The notes below the pieces were generated by a model. That model was not told the DNA's origin and made no database searches. It was given only the letters and a program-made list of their open reading frames with translations. From positions 1 through 64,000 of the forward strand of contig CAJTUF010000007.1 of assembly GCA_910579675.1 (NCBI GenBank): a DNA stretch of 64,000 bases. The letters are read 5' to 3'. Position 1 is the stretch's first letter. Each line of letters opens with the position of its first letter. This document shows, piece after piece, positions 24,741-31,931 of the stretch. Both the position numbers and the translations under genes were made by a program. Origin of the DNA: an uncultured Muribaculaceae bacterium. Its GTDB lineage: Bacteria; Bacteroidota; Bacteroidia; Bacteroidales; Muribaculaceae.

Positions 24741-24998
24741 ATGTCAAAGATTTGTCAAATCACAGGCAAAAAAGCTATGGTCGGCAACAACGTTTCGCAC
24801 TCCAAACGCCGCACCAAGCGCAAATTCAACGTAAATCTCTTCAACAAGAAGTTCTTCTGGGTTGAAGAGCAGGCTTGGATTACCCTCACCATTTCTGCCG
24901 CCGGCCTCCGTACTATCAACAAGAAAGGCCTCAACGCTGCAATCCAGGATGCCGCTGCCAAGGGTTATTTAACTGAAATCAAATACATTCAATTCTGA
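24741..24998 (+). CDS. rpmB: 50S ribosomal protein L28
   Basis: The 85-residue basic protein begins MSKICQITGKKAMVGNNVSHS, the classic L28 opening, followed by RRTKRKFNVNLFNKKF. It is a component of the large ribosomal subunit. It is the first gene of a cluster with L33 and the DUF4295 protein, an order common across Bacteroidetes. Only 7 bases separate it from rpmG. Confidence 0.98.
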   Translation: MSKICQITGKKAMVGNNVSHSKRRTKRKFNVNLFNKKFFWVEEQAWITLTISAAGLRTINKKGLNAAIQDAAAKGYLTEIKYIQF

Positions 24999-25005
24999 CA
25001 TAAAG

Positions 25006-25194
25006 ATGGCAAAGAAAGCTAAAGGCAATCGCGTACAGGTGATCCTCGAATGCACCGAACACAAGGCCAGCGGAATGCCCGGAACGTCGCGCTATATCAC
25101 CACCAAGAACCGCAAGAACACCACTGAGCGTCTTGAGCTCAAGAAGTACAATCCCATCCTCAAGCGTGTGACTGTACACAAGGAGATCAAGTAA
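25006..25194 (+). CDS. rpmG: 50S ribosomal protein L33
   Basis: The 62-residue basic protein begins MAKKAKGNRVQVILECTEH and contains SRYITTKNRKNTTERLELKKYNP-type L33 sequence. It has only one Cys in the family's usual zinc-ribbon positions (ECTEH), so this is a zinc-independent (C-minus) form, which is typical of genes expressed when zinc is scarce or constitutively in many Bacteroidetes. It lies between rpmB and the DUF4295 gene in one operon. Confidence 0.97.
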   Translation: MAKKAKGNRVQVILECTEHKASGMPGTSRYITTKNRKNTTERLELKKYNPILKRVTVHKEIK

Positions 25195-25234
25195 AAACAA
25201 CCTCTATAGCATTAACCCCACTCAGCTTTAAGAT

Positions 25235-25384
25235 ATGGCAAAGAAAACCGTCGCATCGCTCCAGAAAGGTGAAGGCCGCACCTACAGTAAGATTATCAAG
25301 GTGGTCAAGAGCCCCAAGACCGGTGCCTATACCTTCCAGGAATCCATGGTGCCCAACGACGCCGTCAAGGACGCCCTCAAGTAA
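25235..25384 (+). CDS. DUF4295 small basic protein (49 aa)
   Basis: The 49-residue product begins MAKKTVASLQKGEGRTYSKI and ends QESMVPNDAVKDALK; this is the DUF4295 family, found almost only in Bacteroidetes immediately after rpmB and rpmG. Its size, Lys content and strict linkage to ribosomal genes suggest it is a ribosome-associated or lineage-specific ribosomal protein, which is inference from context. It is 40 bases after rpmG and ahead of the terminator at 25467-25511. Confidence 0.92.
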   Translation: MAKKTVASLQKGEGRTYSKIIKVVKSPKTGAYTFQESMVPNDAVKDALK

Positions 25385-25466
25385 ATCCATTCCCGCATAC
25401 AAAGCATATCCGCTCTGTCGGCATGGGCATTGCTCCCGCGCCGGTCACGACGGAACCTACAATATC

Positions 25467-25511
25467 AGCGGCGAAGCCCCTTCGTGGAGCCTCGCCGCTT
25501 TGTTCTTTTTA
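25467..25511 (+). terminator. Terminator of the rpmB operon
   Basis: AGCGGCGA and TCGCCGCT form an 8-base-pair stem with internal GGCTCC-like pairing in the loop, followed by TTGTTCTTTTT. It lies between the DUF4295 gene and radA. Confidence 0.78.
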
Positions 25512-25533
25512 TAATCCTACTCAACTCATCGTT

Positions 25534-26904
25534 ATGGCATCACCCAAAACAATCTGGTATTGCACCGAATGTGGCGCCGACTCGCCTAAATGGCAGGGGC
25601 GCTGCCCCCAATGCGGCGCATGGAACACTATGGTAGAGGAGCGCGCACCCTCCAAGAAGGGGGGAGGAGCGGGAGCCATGAGGGGTCTTCGCACCGAGCG
25701 TCCTCTCAGGGTGTCGGAGATAGAGACCTCCGGCGAGCAACGTATAAAGATGCCCTCGGGTGAGCTCAACAGGGTGCTCGGTGGCGGACTGGTGGCAGGT
25801 TCGCTTGTACTCATAGGGGGCGAGCCGGGTATAGGCAAGTCGACTCTGGTGCTTCAGAATATCCTTGCCATAAAGAGCCGCAGGATTCTTTATGTGAGCG
25901 GTGAGGAGAGCGCATCGCAGCTCAAGATGAGAGCCGACCGCATAGGGCGCACTGCCGATAATGTGTATATAGTATGCGACACATCGCTGGAGACCATACT
26001 CGACCATATAGGGAGTGTGAAGCCTGAGCTGCTCATAGTCGATTCGATCCAGACGGTGGCTTCGGATGCCATAGAGAGTTCGGCCGGATCGGTGAGTCAG
26101 GTAAGGGAATGTGCCTCTCAGTTGCTGCGCTATGCCAAGACCTCGGGAGTGCCTGTGATTCTTATAGGTCATATCACCAAGGAGGGTAGTATAGCGGGTC
26201 CCAAGGTTCTGGAGCATATCGTTGATGCTGTCCTGCAGTTTGAGGGCGACCGCAACTATCTCTACCGTATCCTGCGCTCGATCAAAAACCGTTTTGGCTC
26301 TACGTCGGAGATAGGGATCTACGAGATGTGTCAAAAAGGATTGCGCGAGGTGACAAATCCATCGGAAATGCTTCTGTCGGGCAATGGAGAGCACCTGTCG
26401 GGTGTGGCTGTCGGTGTTACAATTGATGGCATACGTCCGTTTCTGATTGAGGTGCAGGCGCTGGTCAGCACCGCTGCCTATGGCACACCACAGCGCTCCG
26501 TAACCGGGTTTGATTCCCGTAGGCTTGCAATGCTGCTTGCTGTGCTTGAGAAGCGAGCCGGCTTTAAATTGGCAGCCAAAGATGTGTTTTTGAATATCGC
26601 GGGAGGTCTGAAGGTGAGCGATCCGGCGCTCGATCTGGCTGTTATCGGTGCTATATTGTCGAGCAATATCGACACTGCCATCCCCCACGATGTTGTGATG
26701 ACAGGCGAGGTCGGCCTGTCGGGTGAGATTCGTCCGGTGACGCGTATAGAGCAGCGTATCACCGAAGCAGCCAAGATGAGCATGAGGCGCATCATAGTGC
26801 CTAAGGGCAATCTGAAGGGTTTCAACCGCTCGAAGGTGGAGATTGAGATCGTAGAGGTGGGAAAGGTAGAGGAGGCTCTCAGGGCTCTCTTTGCCGCCGA
26901 CTGA
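25534..26904 (+). CDS. radA: DNA repair protein RadA (Sms)
   Basis: From the ATG at 25534 the product is 456 residues. It has the N-terminal zinc finger (WYCTECGADSPKWQGRCPQCGAW, four Cys), a RecA-like ATPase core with Walker A GGEPGIGKST and Walker B LLIVDSIQT, the RadA-specific KNRFGST motif, and a C-terminal Lon-protease-like domain ending with GEVGLSGEIRPV. It promotes branch migration in recombinational repair. The longer open frame from 25423 runs through the preceding terminator and is rejected. The gene ends before a bidirectional palindrome at 26941-26970. Confidence 0.97.
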   Translation: MASPKTIWYCTECGADSPKWQGRCPQCGAWNTMVEERAPSKKGGGAGAMRGLRTERPLRVSEIETSGEQRIKMPSGELNRVLGGGLVAGSLVLIGGEPGIGKSTLVLQNILAIKSRRILYVSGEESASQLKMRADRIGRTADNVYIVCDTSLETILDHIGSVKPELLIVDSIQTVASDAIESSAGSVSQVRECASQLLRYAKTSGVPVILIGHITKEGSIAGPKVLEHIVDAVLQFEGDRNYLYRILRSIKNRFGSTSEIGIYEMCQKGLREVTNPSEMLLSGNGEHLSGVAVGVTIDGIRPFLIEVQALVSTAAYGTPQRSVTGFDSRRLAMLLAVLEKRAGFKLAAKDVFLNIAGGLKVSDPALDLAVIGAILSSNIDTAIPHDVVMTGEVGLSGEIRPVTRIEQRITEAAKMSMRRIIVPKGNLKGFNRSKVEIEIVEVGKVEEALRALFAAD

Positions 26905-26940
26905 CCGTCGCCACACAAATTGCCGGTCGATAGAAAAAAT

Positions 26941-26970
26941 GAGGCCGCATCGCGATCGCGATGCGGCCTC
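26941..26970. terminator. Bidirectional terminator between radA and the glucan phosphorylase gene
   Basis: A perfect 30-base palindrome whose half-site is GAGGCCGCATCGCGA; it can fold into a hairpin with a 4-base loop. It is preceded by AAAAAAT and followed by TATCGGTT, and lies between two convergent genes, so it can serve both. Confidence 0.8.
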
Positions 26971-26992
26971 TATCGGTTCAGACCCTTCCTGA

Positions 26993-29560
26993 TCAGATCC
27001 AACGCACGTAGGCGAAGTCCTGACGGTGGGGCAGATTGGCGTTCTTGGGGTAGATACGGTAAGCGAAGCGGAACACGCCGGCATCGCGGAGACGCTCTTT
27101 GAGCACGTAGGTGGCTACATTGCCCGAGGTTTTGGCAATCTCAAACTGGCGGGTGCCTGCGAGATGGTCAACGCCATCTTCGGTGCGGTAAATGACGCCT
27201 TCCACACCGAGGTCCTTAGCGTCGAGGCCATTGGTGTCGATGGTGATCTCCACGTCATAGCGCTCGCCTGTGTTGGCGGGAGCACCGGGGTTGCCGATGT
27301 TTTCCTTGATCTCGAGCACCTTGATGCCATCCCATGCGGCAACAACCTTTTCCTTCCATTCCACGATCTCGCGGGCGAGTGCGTAGTTGTTGGCGGCGAG
27401 GGCGCGGAAGCGCTTGTCCTCGGGGGTGTAGAAGCGGTCGATATAGTCTTCGATCATGCGCTGCATGGTGAAGTGGGGGGCGATATTGCCGATCGAGCGC
27501 TTGATATACTGGATCCACTCGGGAGAATAGCCCTTGGAGTTCTTGGCGAAGTAGAGGGGGATGATCTCGTTTTCGAGCATGGAGTAGATGGTAGCGGCAT
27601 CGAGCTTGTCCTGCTGACTCTGGTCGGTGAAGGTGCGCTTGTCGGTGAGAGCCCAGCCGGCCTTTTCGTCAAACTTGTAGCCTTCATACCACCAACCGTC
27701 GAGCACGGAGAAGTTGAGCACGCCGTTCATCTCGGCTTTCTCGCCCGAAGTGCCGGAAGCCTCGAGGGGACGGGTCGGGGTATTGAGCCAGATGTCGACG
27801 CCGGTCACAAGACGTTTGGCCACGATCATGTTGTAGTCTTCAAGGAAGATGATCTTGCCGAGGAACTGGGGCATGCGGCTGATCTCCATGATGCGCTTGA
27901 TAAGGCCCTGACCTGCGCCATCGGCGGGGTGAGCCTTGCCGGAGAATACAAACTGCACGGGGAACTGCTCGTTGTTGACGATCTTGGCCAGACGGTCGAG
28001 GTCGGTGAAGAGCAGGTGGGCGCGCTTATAGGTGGCAAAACGACGGGCGAAGCCTATGATGAGAGCGTTGGGGTTGATCTTGTCAACGATCTTCATCACT
28101 GCGGAGGGATCGCCCTGATTGGCAAGCCATTTCTCCTTGAAGTCGCGCTTCACGAAGTTGATAAACTTGTTTTTGAGCTGGCAGCGCATATCCCAGATCG
28201 ATTCGTCGCTCACCTTGAAGATGCCTTCCCAAGCCTTGGGATCGCTCTGGTGGTCGAATACCTGCTCGCCGAGATGCTCGGAGTAGAAGGCCTTCCATTC
28301 GGAAGCGGCCCATGTGGGCATATGGACACCGTTGGTGACATAACCTACATGGCTCTCCTCCCATGAGTATCCCTTCCATATGCCGGCAAACATCTTCTTG
28401 GACACTTCACCGTGAAGCCAGCTTACGCCGTTGGCTTCCTGACATGTGTTGAGTGCGAATACGCTCATTGAGAAGCGCTCGTTGGTGTCGGGATTCTCGC
28501 GGCCCATGTTCATGAGGTCGCTCCATGAGATGCCGAGCTTGGCGGGATATTCGCCCATATACTTGCCAAAGAGGCTCTCGTCGAAGTAGTCGTGGCCTGC
28601 GGGTACGGGGGTGTGGACTGTGTAGAGGCTTGAGGCGCGCACGAGCTCGAGGGCGGTGTTGAAGTCGAGGTGCTTTTCCTGCACATAGTCAACAAGGCGC
28701 TGGAGGTTGAGGAGAGCGGCGTGGCCTTCATTGCAGTGGTAGAGTTCGGCGTTGACCCCGAGAGCCTTGAGCATGAGCACACCGCCGATACCGAGGAGAT
28801 ATTCCTGCTTGATGCGGTTTTCCCAGTCGCCGCCATAGAGCTGGTGGGTGATTGAGCGGTCGTACTCGGAGTTCATGTCGAAGTCGGTGTCGAGGAGGTA
28901 GAGCTTCATGCGGCCCACATTGACGCGCCATACGTGGGAGTAGACCACGCGGCCGGGGTAGGGCACTTCGAGGATCATGGGCTGGCCCTCGGCGTCGGTC
29001 ACCTGCTCGATGGGGAGCTGGTTGAAGTTCTGGGGCTCATAGTTGGCTATCTGCTGACCATCGACACTGAGGGTCTGGGTGAAGTAGCCGTAGCGGTAGA
29101 GGAAACCGACTGCAGTCATGTCGACGCAGCTGTCGGAGGCTTCCTTGATATAGTCGCCGGCGAGCACACCGAGGCCGCCGGAATAAATTTTGAGGCAGTT
29201 GCAGAGGCCATACTCCATGGAGAAGTAGGCGATGGAGGGGATGTCGGAGCGCATCGGCTTGGCCATATATGCCTGGAAGTCGGCATAGACCTTGTTGATG
29301 CGATACATCATCTCTTTGTCTTTTGTGATCTCCACAAGACGCTCGGCGCTGAGGCGCTGGAGGAGCATCACGGGATTTTCTCCGGTCGAACGCCAGAGGT
29401 CGGGATTGAGGTCGCGGAAGAGCGATTTGGCTTCACTGTTCCATACCCACCAGAGGTTTTTGGCGAGGGTGGCGAGGGGAGCCAGTTTGAGGGGCAGCTC
29501 GGCGTTGACGGTCACGTCGCGCCATGAGGGTGCGTTGGTGTTGCTTACCTGAATTTTCAT
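26993..29560 (-). CDS. glgP: Alpha-glucan phosphorylase (glycogen phosphorylase, DUF3417 type)
   Basis: The 855-residue GT35 enzyme starts with a DUF3417 region (LATLAKNLWWVWNSEAKSLF) and has the catalytic region ending with the PLP lysine in EASGTSGEKAEMNGVLNFS, followed by DGWWYEGY. It releases glucose 1-phosphate from glycogen or maltodextrin in the cytoplasm. It follows glycogen synthase with a 53-base gap on the same strand, so synthesis and breakdown enzymes share an operon. Bacteroidetes members typically read SGEKA where other phosphorylases have SGMKA, so the Glu is not a defect. Confidence 0.96.
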   Translation of the reverse strand: MKIQVSNTNAPSWRDVTVNAELPLKLAPLATLAKNLWWVWNSEAKSLFRDLNPDLWRSTGENPVMLLQRLSAERLVEITKDKEMMYRINKVYADFQAYMAKPMRSDIPSIAYFSMEYGLCNCLKIYSGGLGVLAGDYIKEASDSCVDMTAVGFLYRYGYFTQTLSVDGQQIANYEPQNFNQLPIEQVTDAEGQPMILEVPYPGRVVYSHVWRVNVGRMKLYLLDTDFDMNSEYDRSITHQLYGGDWENRIKQEYLLGIGGVLMLKALGVNAELYHCNEGHAALLNLQRLVDYVQEKHLDFNTALELVRASSLYTVHTPVPAGHDYFDESLFGKYMGEYPAKLGISWSDLMNMGRENPDTNERFSMSVFALNTCQEANGVSWLHGEVSKKMFAGIWKGYSWEESHVGYVTNGVHMPTWAASEWKAFYSEHLGEQVFDHQSDPKAWEGIFKVSDESIWDMRCQLKNKFINFVKRDFKEKWLANQGDPSAVMKIVDKINPNALIIGFARRFATYKRAHLLFTDLDRLAKIVNNEQFPVQFVFSGKAHPADGAGQGLIKRIMEISRMPQFLGKIIFLEDYNMIVAKRLVTGVDIWLNTPTRPLEASGTSGEKAEMNGVLNFSVLDGWWYEGYKFDEKAGWALTDKRTFTDQSQQDKLDAATIYSMLENEIIPLYFAKNSKGYSPEWIQYIKRSIGNIAPHFTMQRMIEDYIDRFYTPEDKRFRALAANNYALAREIVEWKEKVVAAWDGIKVLEIKENIGNPGAPANTGERYDVEITIDTNGLDAKDLGVEGVIYRTEDGVDHLAGTRQFEIAKTSGNVATYVLKERLRDAGVFRFAYRIYPKNANLPHRQDFAYVRWI

Positions 29561-29613
29561 AAGCAGGGGGTTGGTAAAATATACTGTGAGTTGATAATCT
29601 AAAGAAACAGAAG

Positions 29614-31308
29614 TCAGATTCTGTGGCCTATGCGCTCATCGCGGTGTTGCTCGGCGATGTGGTAGGCTTTTGAGTAGAAGGTGATGAACGAGGCCCATGC
29701 GGCACGATCGCTTGTGGCGATTGCAGCGCGAGAGATCTCGTGCCTTGTGGTAGCATCGGCGTTGATCAGGAAACGGATGGATCGACTGATAGAGTCGACG
29801 GCGGCCTGGTAGTTGCTGTCGCCTCGTGCAACAACATTCACACCTGTCTCTTCAAATGTCGTGTCGGACGATGAGAGCACCCATTGTCCGAATCCGGAGA
29901 GAGAGGTGGTGACGGTGGGTACTCCGAATGCCACGCTTTCAAGAGGGGTGTAGCCCCAGGGCTCGTAGTAGGAAGGGAAGATGGTGGCGTCCATGCCGAT
30001 GAGGAGATCGTAGTAGGCCATGCCGTCAAATATGCCGTCGGAGCCATCGAGATAGCAGGGAACATAGATCACCGATATGCGGCGGTCGATATGGTCGAAG
30101 CCGAGGCTGCGGATCCTGTTGAGCACTGCGTCGTCGTAAGGATTGTTGACGGTGTGGGTAATGACGGGCTCGGGGAGGGGAGAGCCTGCAGGTGTGCCAG
30201 ATGCAAGAGCTTCTGTCAGGTCTTGGCGGGCTTTGTCGACCCATGCAGGCACCATTACAAATGCCACCACATGATGGTTGAGACGGTCGGCATTGCGACG
30301 CAGGGTGTCCATGGTGTCGAGATACATGTCGAGGCCCTTGTTGCGGTATTCGCAGCGGCCTGAGGTGGCGATGAGGAAGGTGTCGTCGGCAAAGGTGTTG
30401 CCTGTCAAGGCTGTAGCCACATCGAGGAGCTTGCGGCGTGCTTTGCTCCTTGCGGTGTCGAATTTCTTGCCGCCGGGCACAAATCCTTTTTCAAACCCAT
30501 TAGGGGTCACTATGTCGGGGCGACGCTCAAGGAGCTGTTCGCACTCTATCGCGGTAATCTCGCTCACGGTGGTGAAGCAGTCGGCCTGATGGGCGGCTGT
30601 CTTTTCAAGCGAGTGTTTGCTCTCCATGTTGAGCTCGCGGGCCATCTGGTCGCCGTTGTACCCCTTGAGATAGTCGTAGAGGGGCTTGCCATTGCCGCAG
30701 ATAGACCGTCCAATGGAGGTGGCGTGGGTGGTGAAGAGAGTAGCTATGTCGGGGCAGCGGTCCTTTATATAAAGGAGCCCCATTCCGGTAGTCCATTCGT
30801 GGAAGTGGGCCGCCGCGTTGATATCTTTCTTTTTGGAGGCTGCCTTAAAGTGGTTGTAGAGGCTCTCCACAACAATACCGGCTGCATGGCTGAAAGCGCA
30901 AGCCTCATCGTAGTCGCCATAGGCATGAAGTGAATCCACGCCGTAGAGCTGCCACATGCGGCCGTAAAACTCATCCTTTACGGCATACATGGGTGTGAAG
31001 TCGATAAGTATAGCGATAGGACGTCCCGGAACATTCCAGCGTCCGGTGCGGACAGATATCCCGAATGGGAGCGACGAGTGGCCGGGCCAATCTTTAAGAA
31101 TAGAGTTATCTTCCTCGAAGTAAGGGGACTGAGTGTTTCCTATCTTCCAGACATCCGGTCCAAGGTAAACTACATTATCCCTGTAGAGCTTGTGGAGGCT
31201 CGCTGCTTGGGTAGACAAGACGGCGTAGATGCCGCCGATCTTGTTGCAGACTTCCCAGCTCGTGTTTACGAGAAGGTCGAGGGCTTCCGACTTATTTTCC
31301 TTATGCAT
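29614..31308 (-). CDS. Glycogen synthase (GT3, eukaryotic type)
   Basis: The 564-residue protein starts with NTSWEVCNKIGGIYAVLST, the donor-site loop of GT3 synthases, and has the retaining GT-B motif FPSYYEPWGYTPLES with its paired Glu residues. GT3 enzymes use UDP-glucose and are the animal/fungal type; in bacteria they are mostly found in Bacteroidetes, unlike the ADP-glucose GT5 GlgA. It extends cytoplasmic glycogen. It is the first gene of a two-gene unit with the phosphorylase, from a minus-strand promoter at 31376-31383. Confidence 0.95.
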   Translation of the reverse strand: MHKENKSEALDLLVNTSWEVCNKIGGIYAVLSTQAASLHKLYRDNVVYLGPDVWKIGNTQSPYFEEDNSILKDWPGHSSLPFGISVRTGRWNVPGRPIAILIDFTPMYAVKDEFYGRMWQLYGVDSLHAYGDYDEACAFSHAAGIVVESLYNHFKAASKKKDINAAAHFHEWTTGMGLLYIKDRCPDIATLFTTHATSIGRSICGNGKPLYDYLKGYNGDQMARELNMESKHSLEKTAAHQADCFTTVSEITAIECEQLLERRPDIVTPNGFEKGFVPGGKKFDTARSKARRKLLDVATALTGNTFADDTFLIATSGRCEYRNKGLDMYLDTMDTLRRNADRLNHHVVAFVMVPAWVDKARQDLTEALASGTPAGSPLPEPVITHTVNNPYDDAVLNRIRSLGFDHIDRRISVIYVPCYLDGSDGIFDGMAYYDLLIGMDATIFPSYYEPWGYTPLESVAFGVPTVTTSLSGFGQWVLSSSDTTFEETGVNVVARGDSNYQAAVDSISRSIRFLINADATTRHEISRAAIATSDRAAWASFITFYSKAYHIAEQHRDERIGHRI

Positions 31309-31375
31309 AATAAGTTGTGAGATGTTGAGTTGCCTGTATGTGGCGGATTAAAAGCTACTATTGGCAAAGCGGCAG

Positions 31376-31383
31376 CAAAGGTA
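31376..31383 (-). promoter_or_regulatory. -7 box of the glycogen synthase-phosphorylase operon
   Basis: TACCTTTG on the minus strand is an exact TAnnTTTG match, 68 bases upstream of the synthase start. A clear -33 TTTG is not seen at the right distance. Confidence 0.5.
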
Positions 31384-31452
31384 GTGAAAATCTGTCAATC
31401 TTCCTATTTTGCAGGCTCTAAAATGGCTGAAAAATGAAAATCTGATATTTTT

Positions 31453-31484
31453 TTTGTACGTATCGGGCAAAAGAATTAATTTTG
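31453..31484 (+). promoter_or_regulatory. Promoter of the small secreted protein and pullulanase genes
   Basis: TTTG at 31453-31456, a 20-base spacer and TAATTTTG at 31477-31484, a full consensus match. Transcription would start near 31490, 56 bases before the start codon. It is divergent from the glycogen synthase promoter 70 bases away. Confidence 0.7.
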
Positions 31485-31545
31485 CATAGGACGCTACGCA
31501 GTAGTGTGCCCCAGCGTCGGGAGGTCTTGTTCCGGCATCTCATCA

Positions 31546-31875
31546 ATGAAAAGACGAAAACTCATAACCACAGCTCTCATACTCGGTATGCTAAGCCTCT
31601 GGCGGCCATCGTCGGCAGAGGCGGCTCCGATGCACGATGTGGAGGCTGTGGAGCATGATGAAAAAGTGGTGTCGCTTGCCATGGAGATTACCGATGCGGG
31701 TATGCAGCTATCCAATTCCTCGACGGAGGCGGAGCTTTTCATGATTTATTCGATTACCGGTCAACTGGTAAAAAAAATCAGTGTGGCGGCAGGGAGCAAG
31801 ACTGTGGTGTCGCTTCCGGGCGGCTGCTATGTTGTCCGTTGCCGTGTCTGGGCAAAGAAGACGGTGGTGCGCTGA
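31546..31875 (+). CDS. Small secreted protein resembling a stand-alone T9SS-type sorting domain
   Basis: From the ATG at 31546 the product is 109 residues. A signal peptide (residues 1-27, LITTALILGMLSLWRPSSAEA) is followed by a roughly 65-residue beta-rich domain containing AELFMIYSITGQLVKKI, KTVVSLPGGCYVVRC and a final KKTVVR. This spacing (IYSITGQLVK, then SLPxGxYVV, then Lys-Val-Val) is that of type A C-terminal sorting domains of Bacteroidetes secreted proteins, but here with no cargo domain in front. The pullulanase gene starts 56 bases later on the same strand, so they are probably co-expressed. Whether the domain is recognised by a secretion system is unknown. Confidence 0.7.
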   Translation: MKRRKLITTALILGMLSLWRPSSAEAAPMHDVEAVEHDEKVVSLAMEITDAGMQLSNSSTEAELFMIYSITGQLVKKISVAAGSKTVVSLPGGCYVVRCRVWAKKTVVR

Positions 31876-31931
31876 CAATGAATTCATTCAGTTATTATCA
31901 TCATACTTACATTTCTCGATCCTGAAAATCC

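Noticed and set aside
27026..28366. 446-codon plus-strand frame opposite the glucan phosphorylase gene
   Set aside because: The opposite frame encodes a well-conserved phosphorylase with its PLP motif; the plus-strand product is a Val-, Glu- and Gly-rich shadow.
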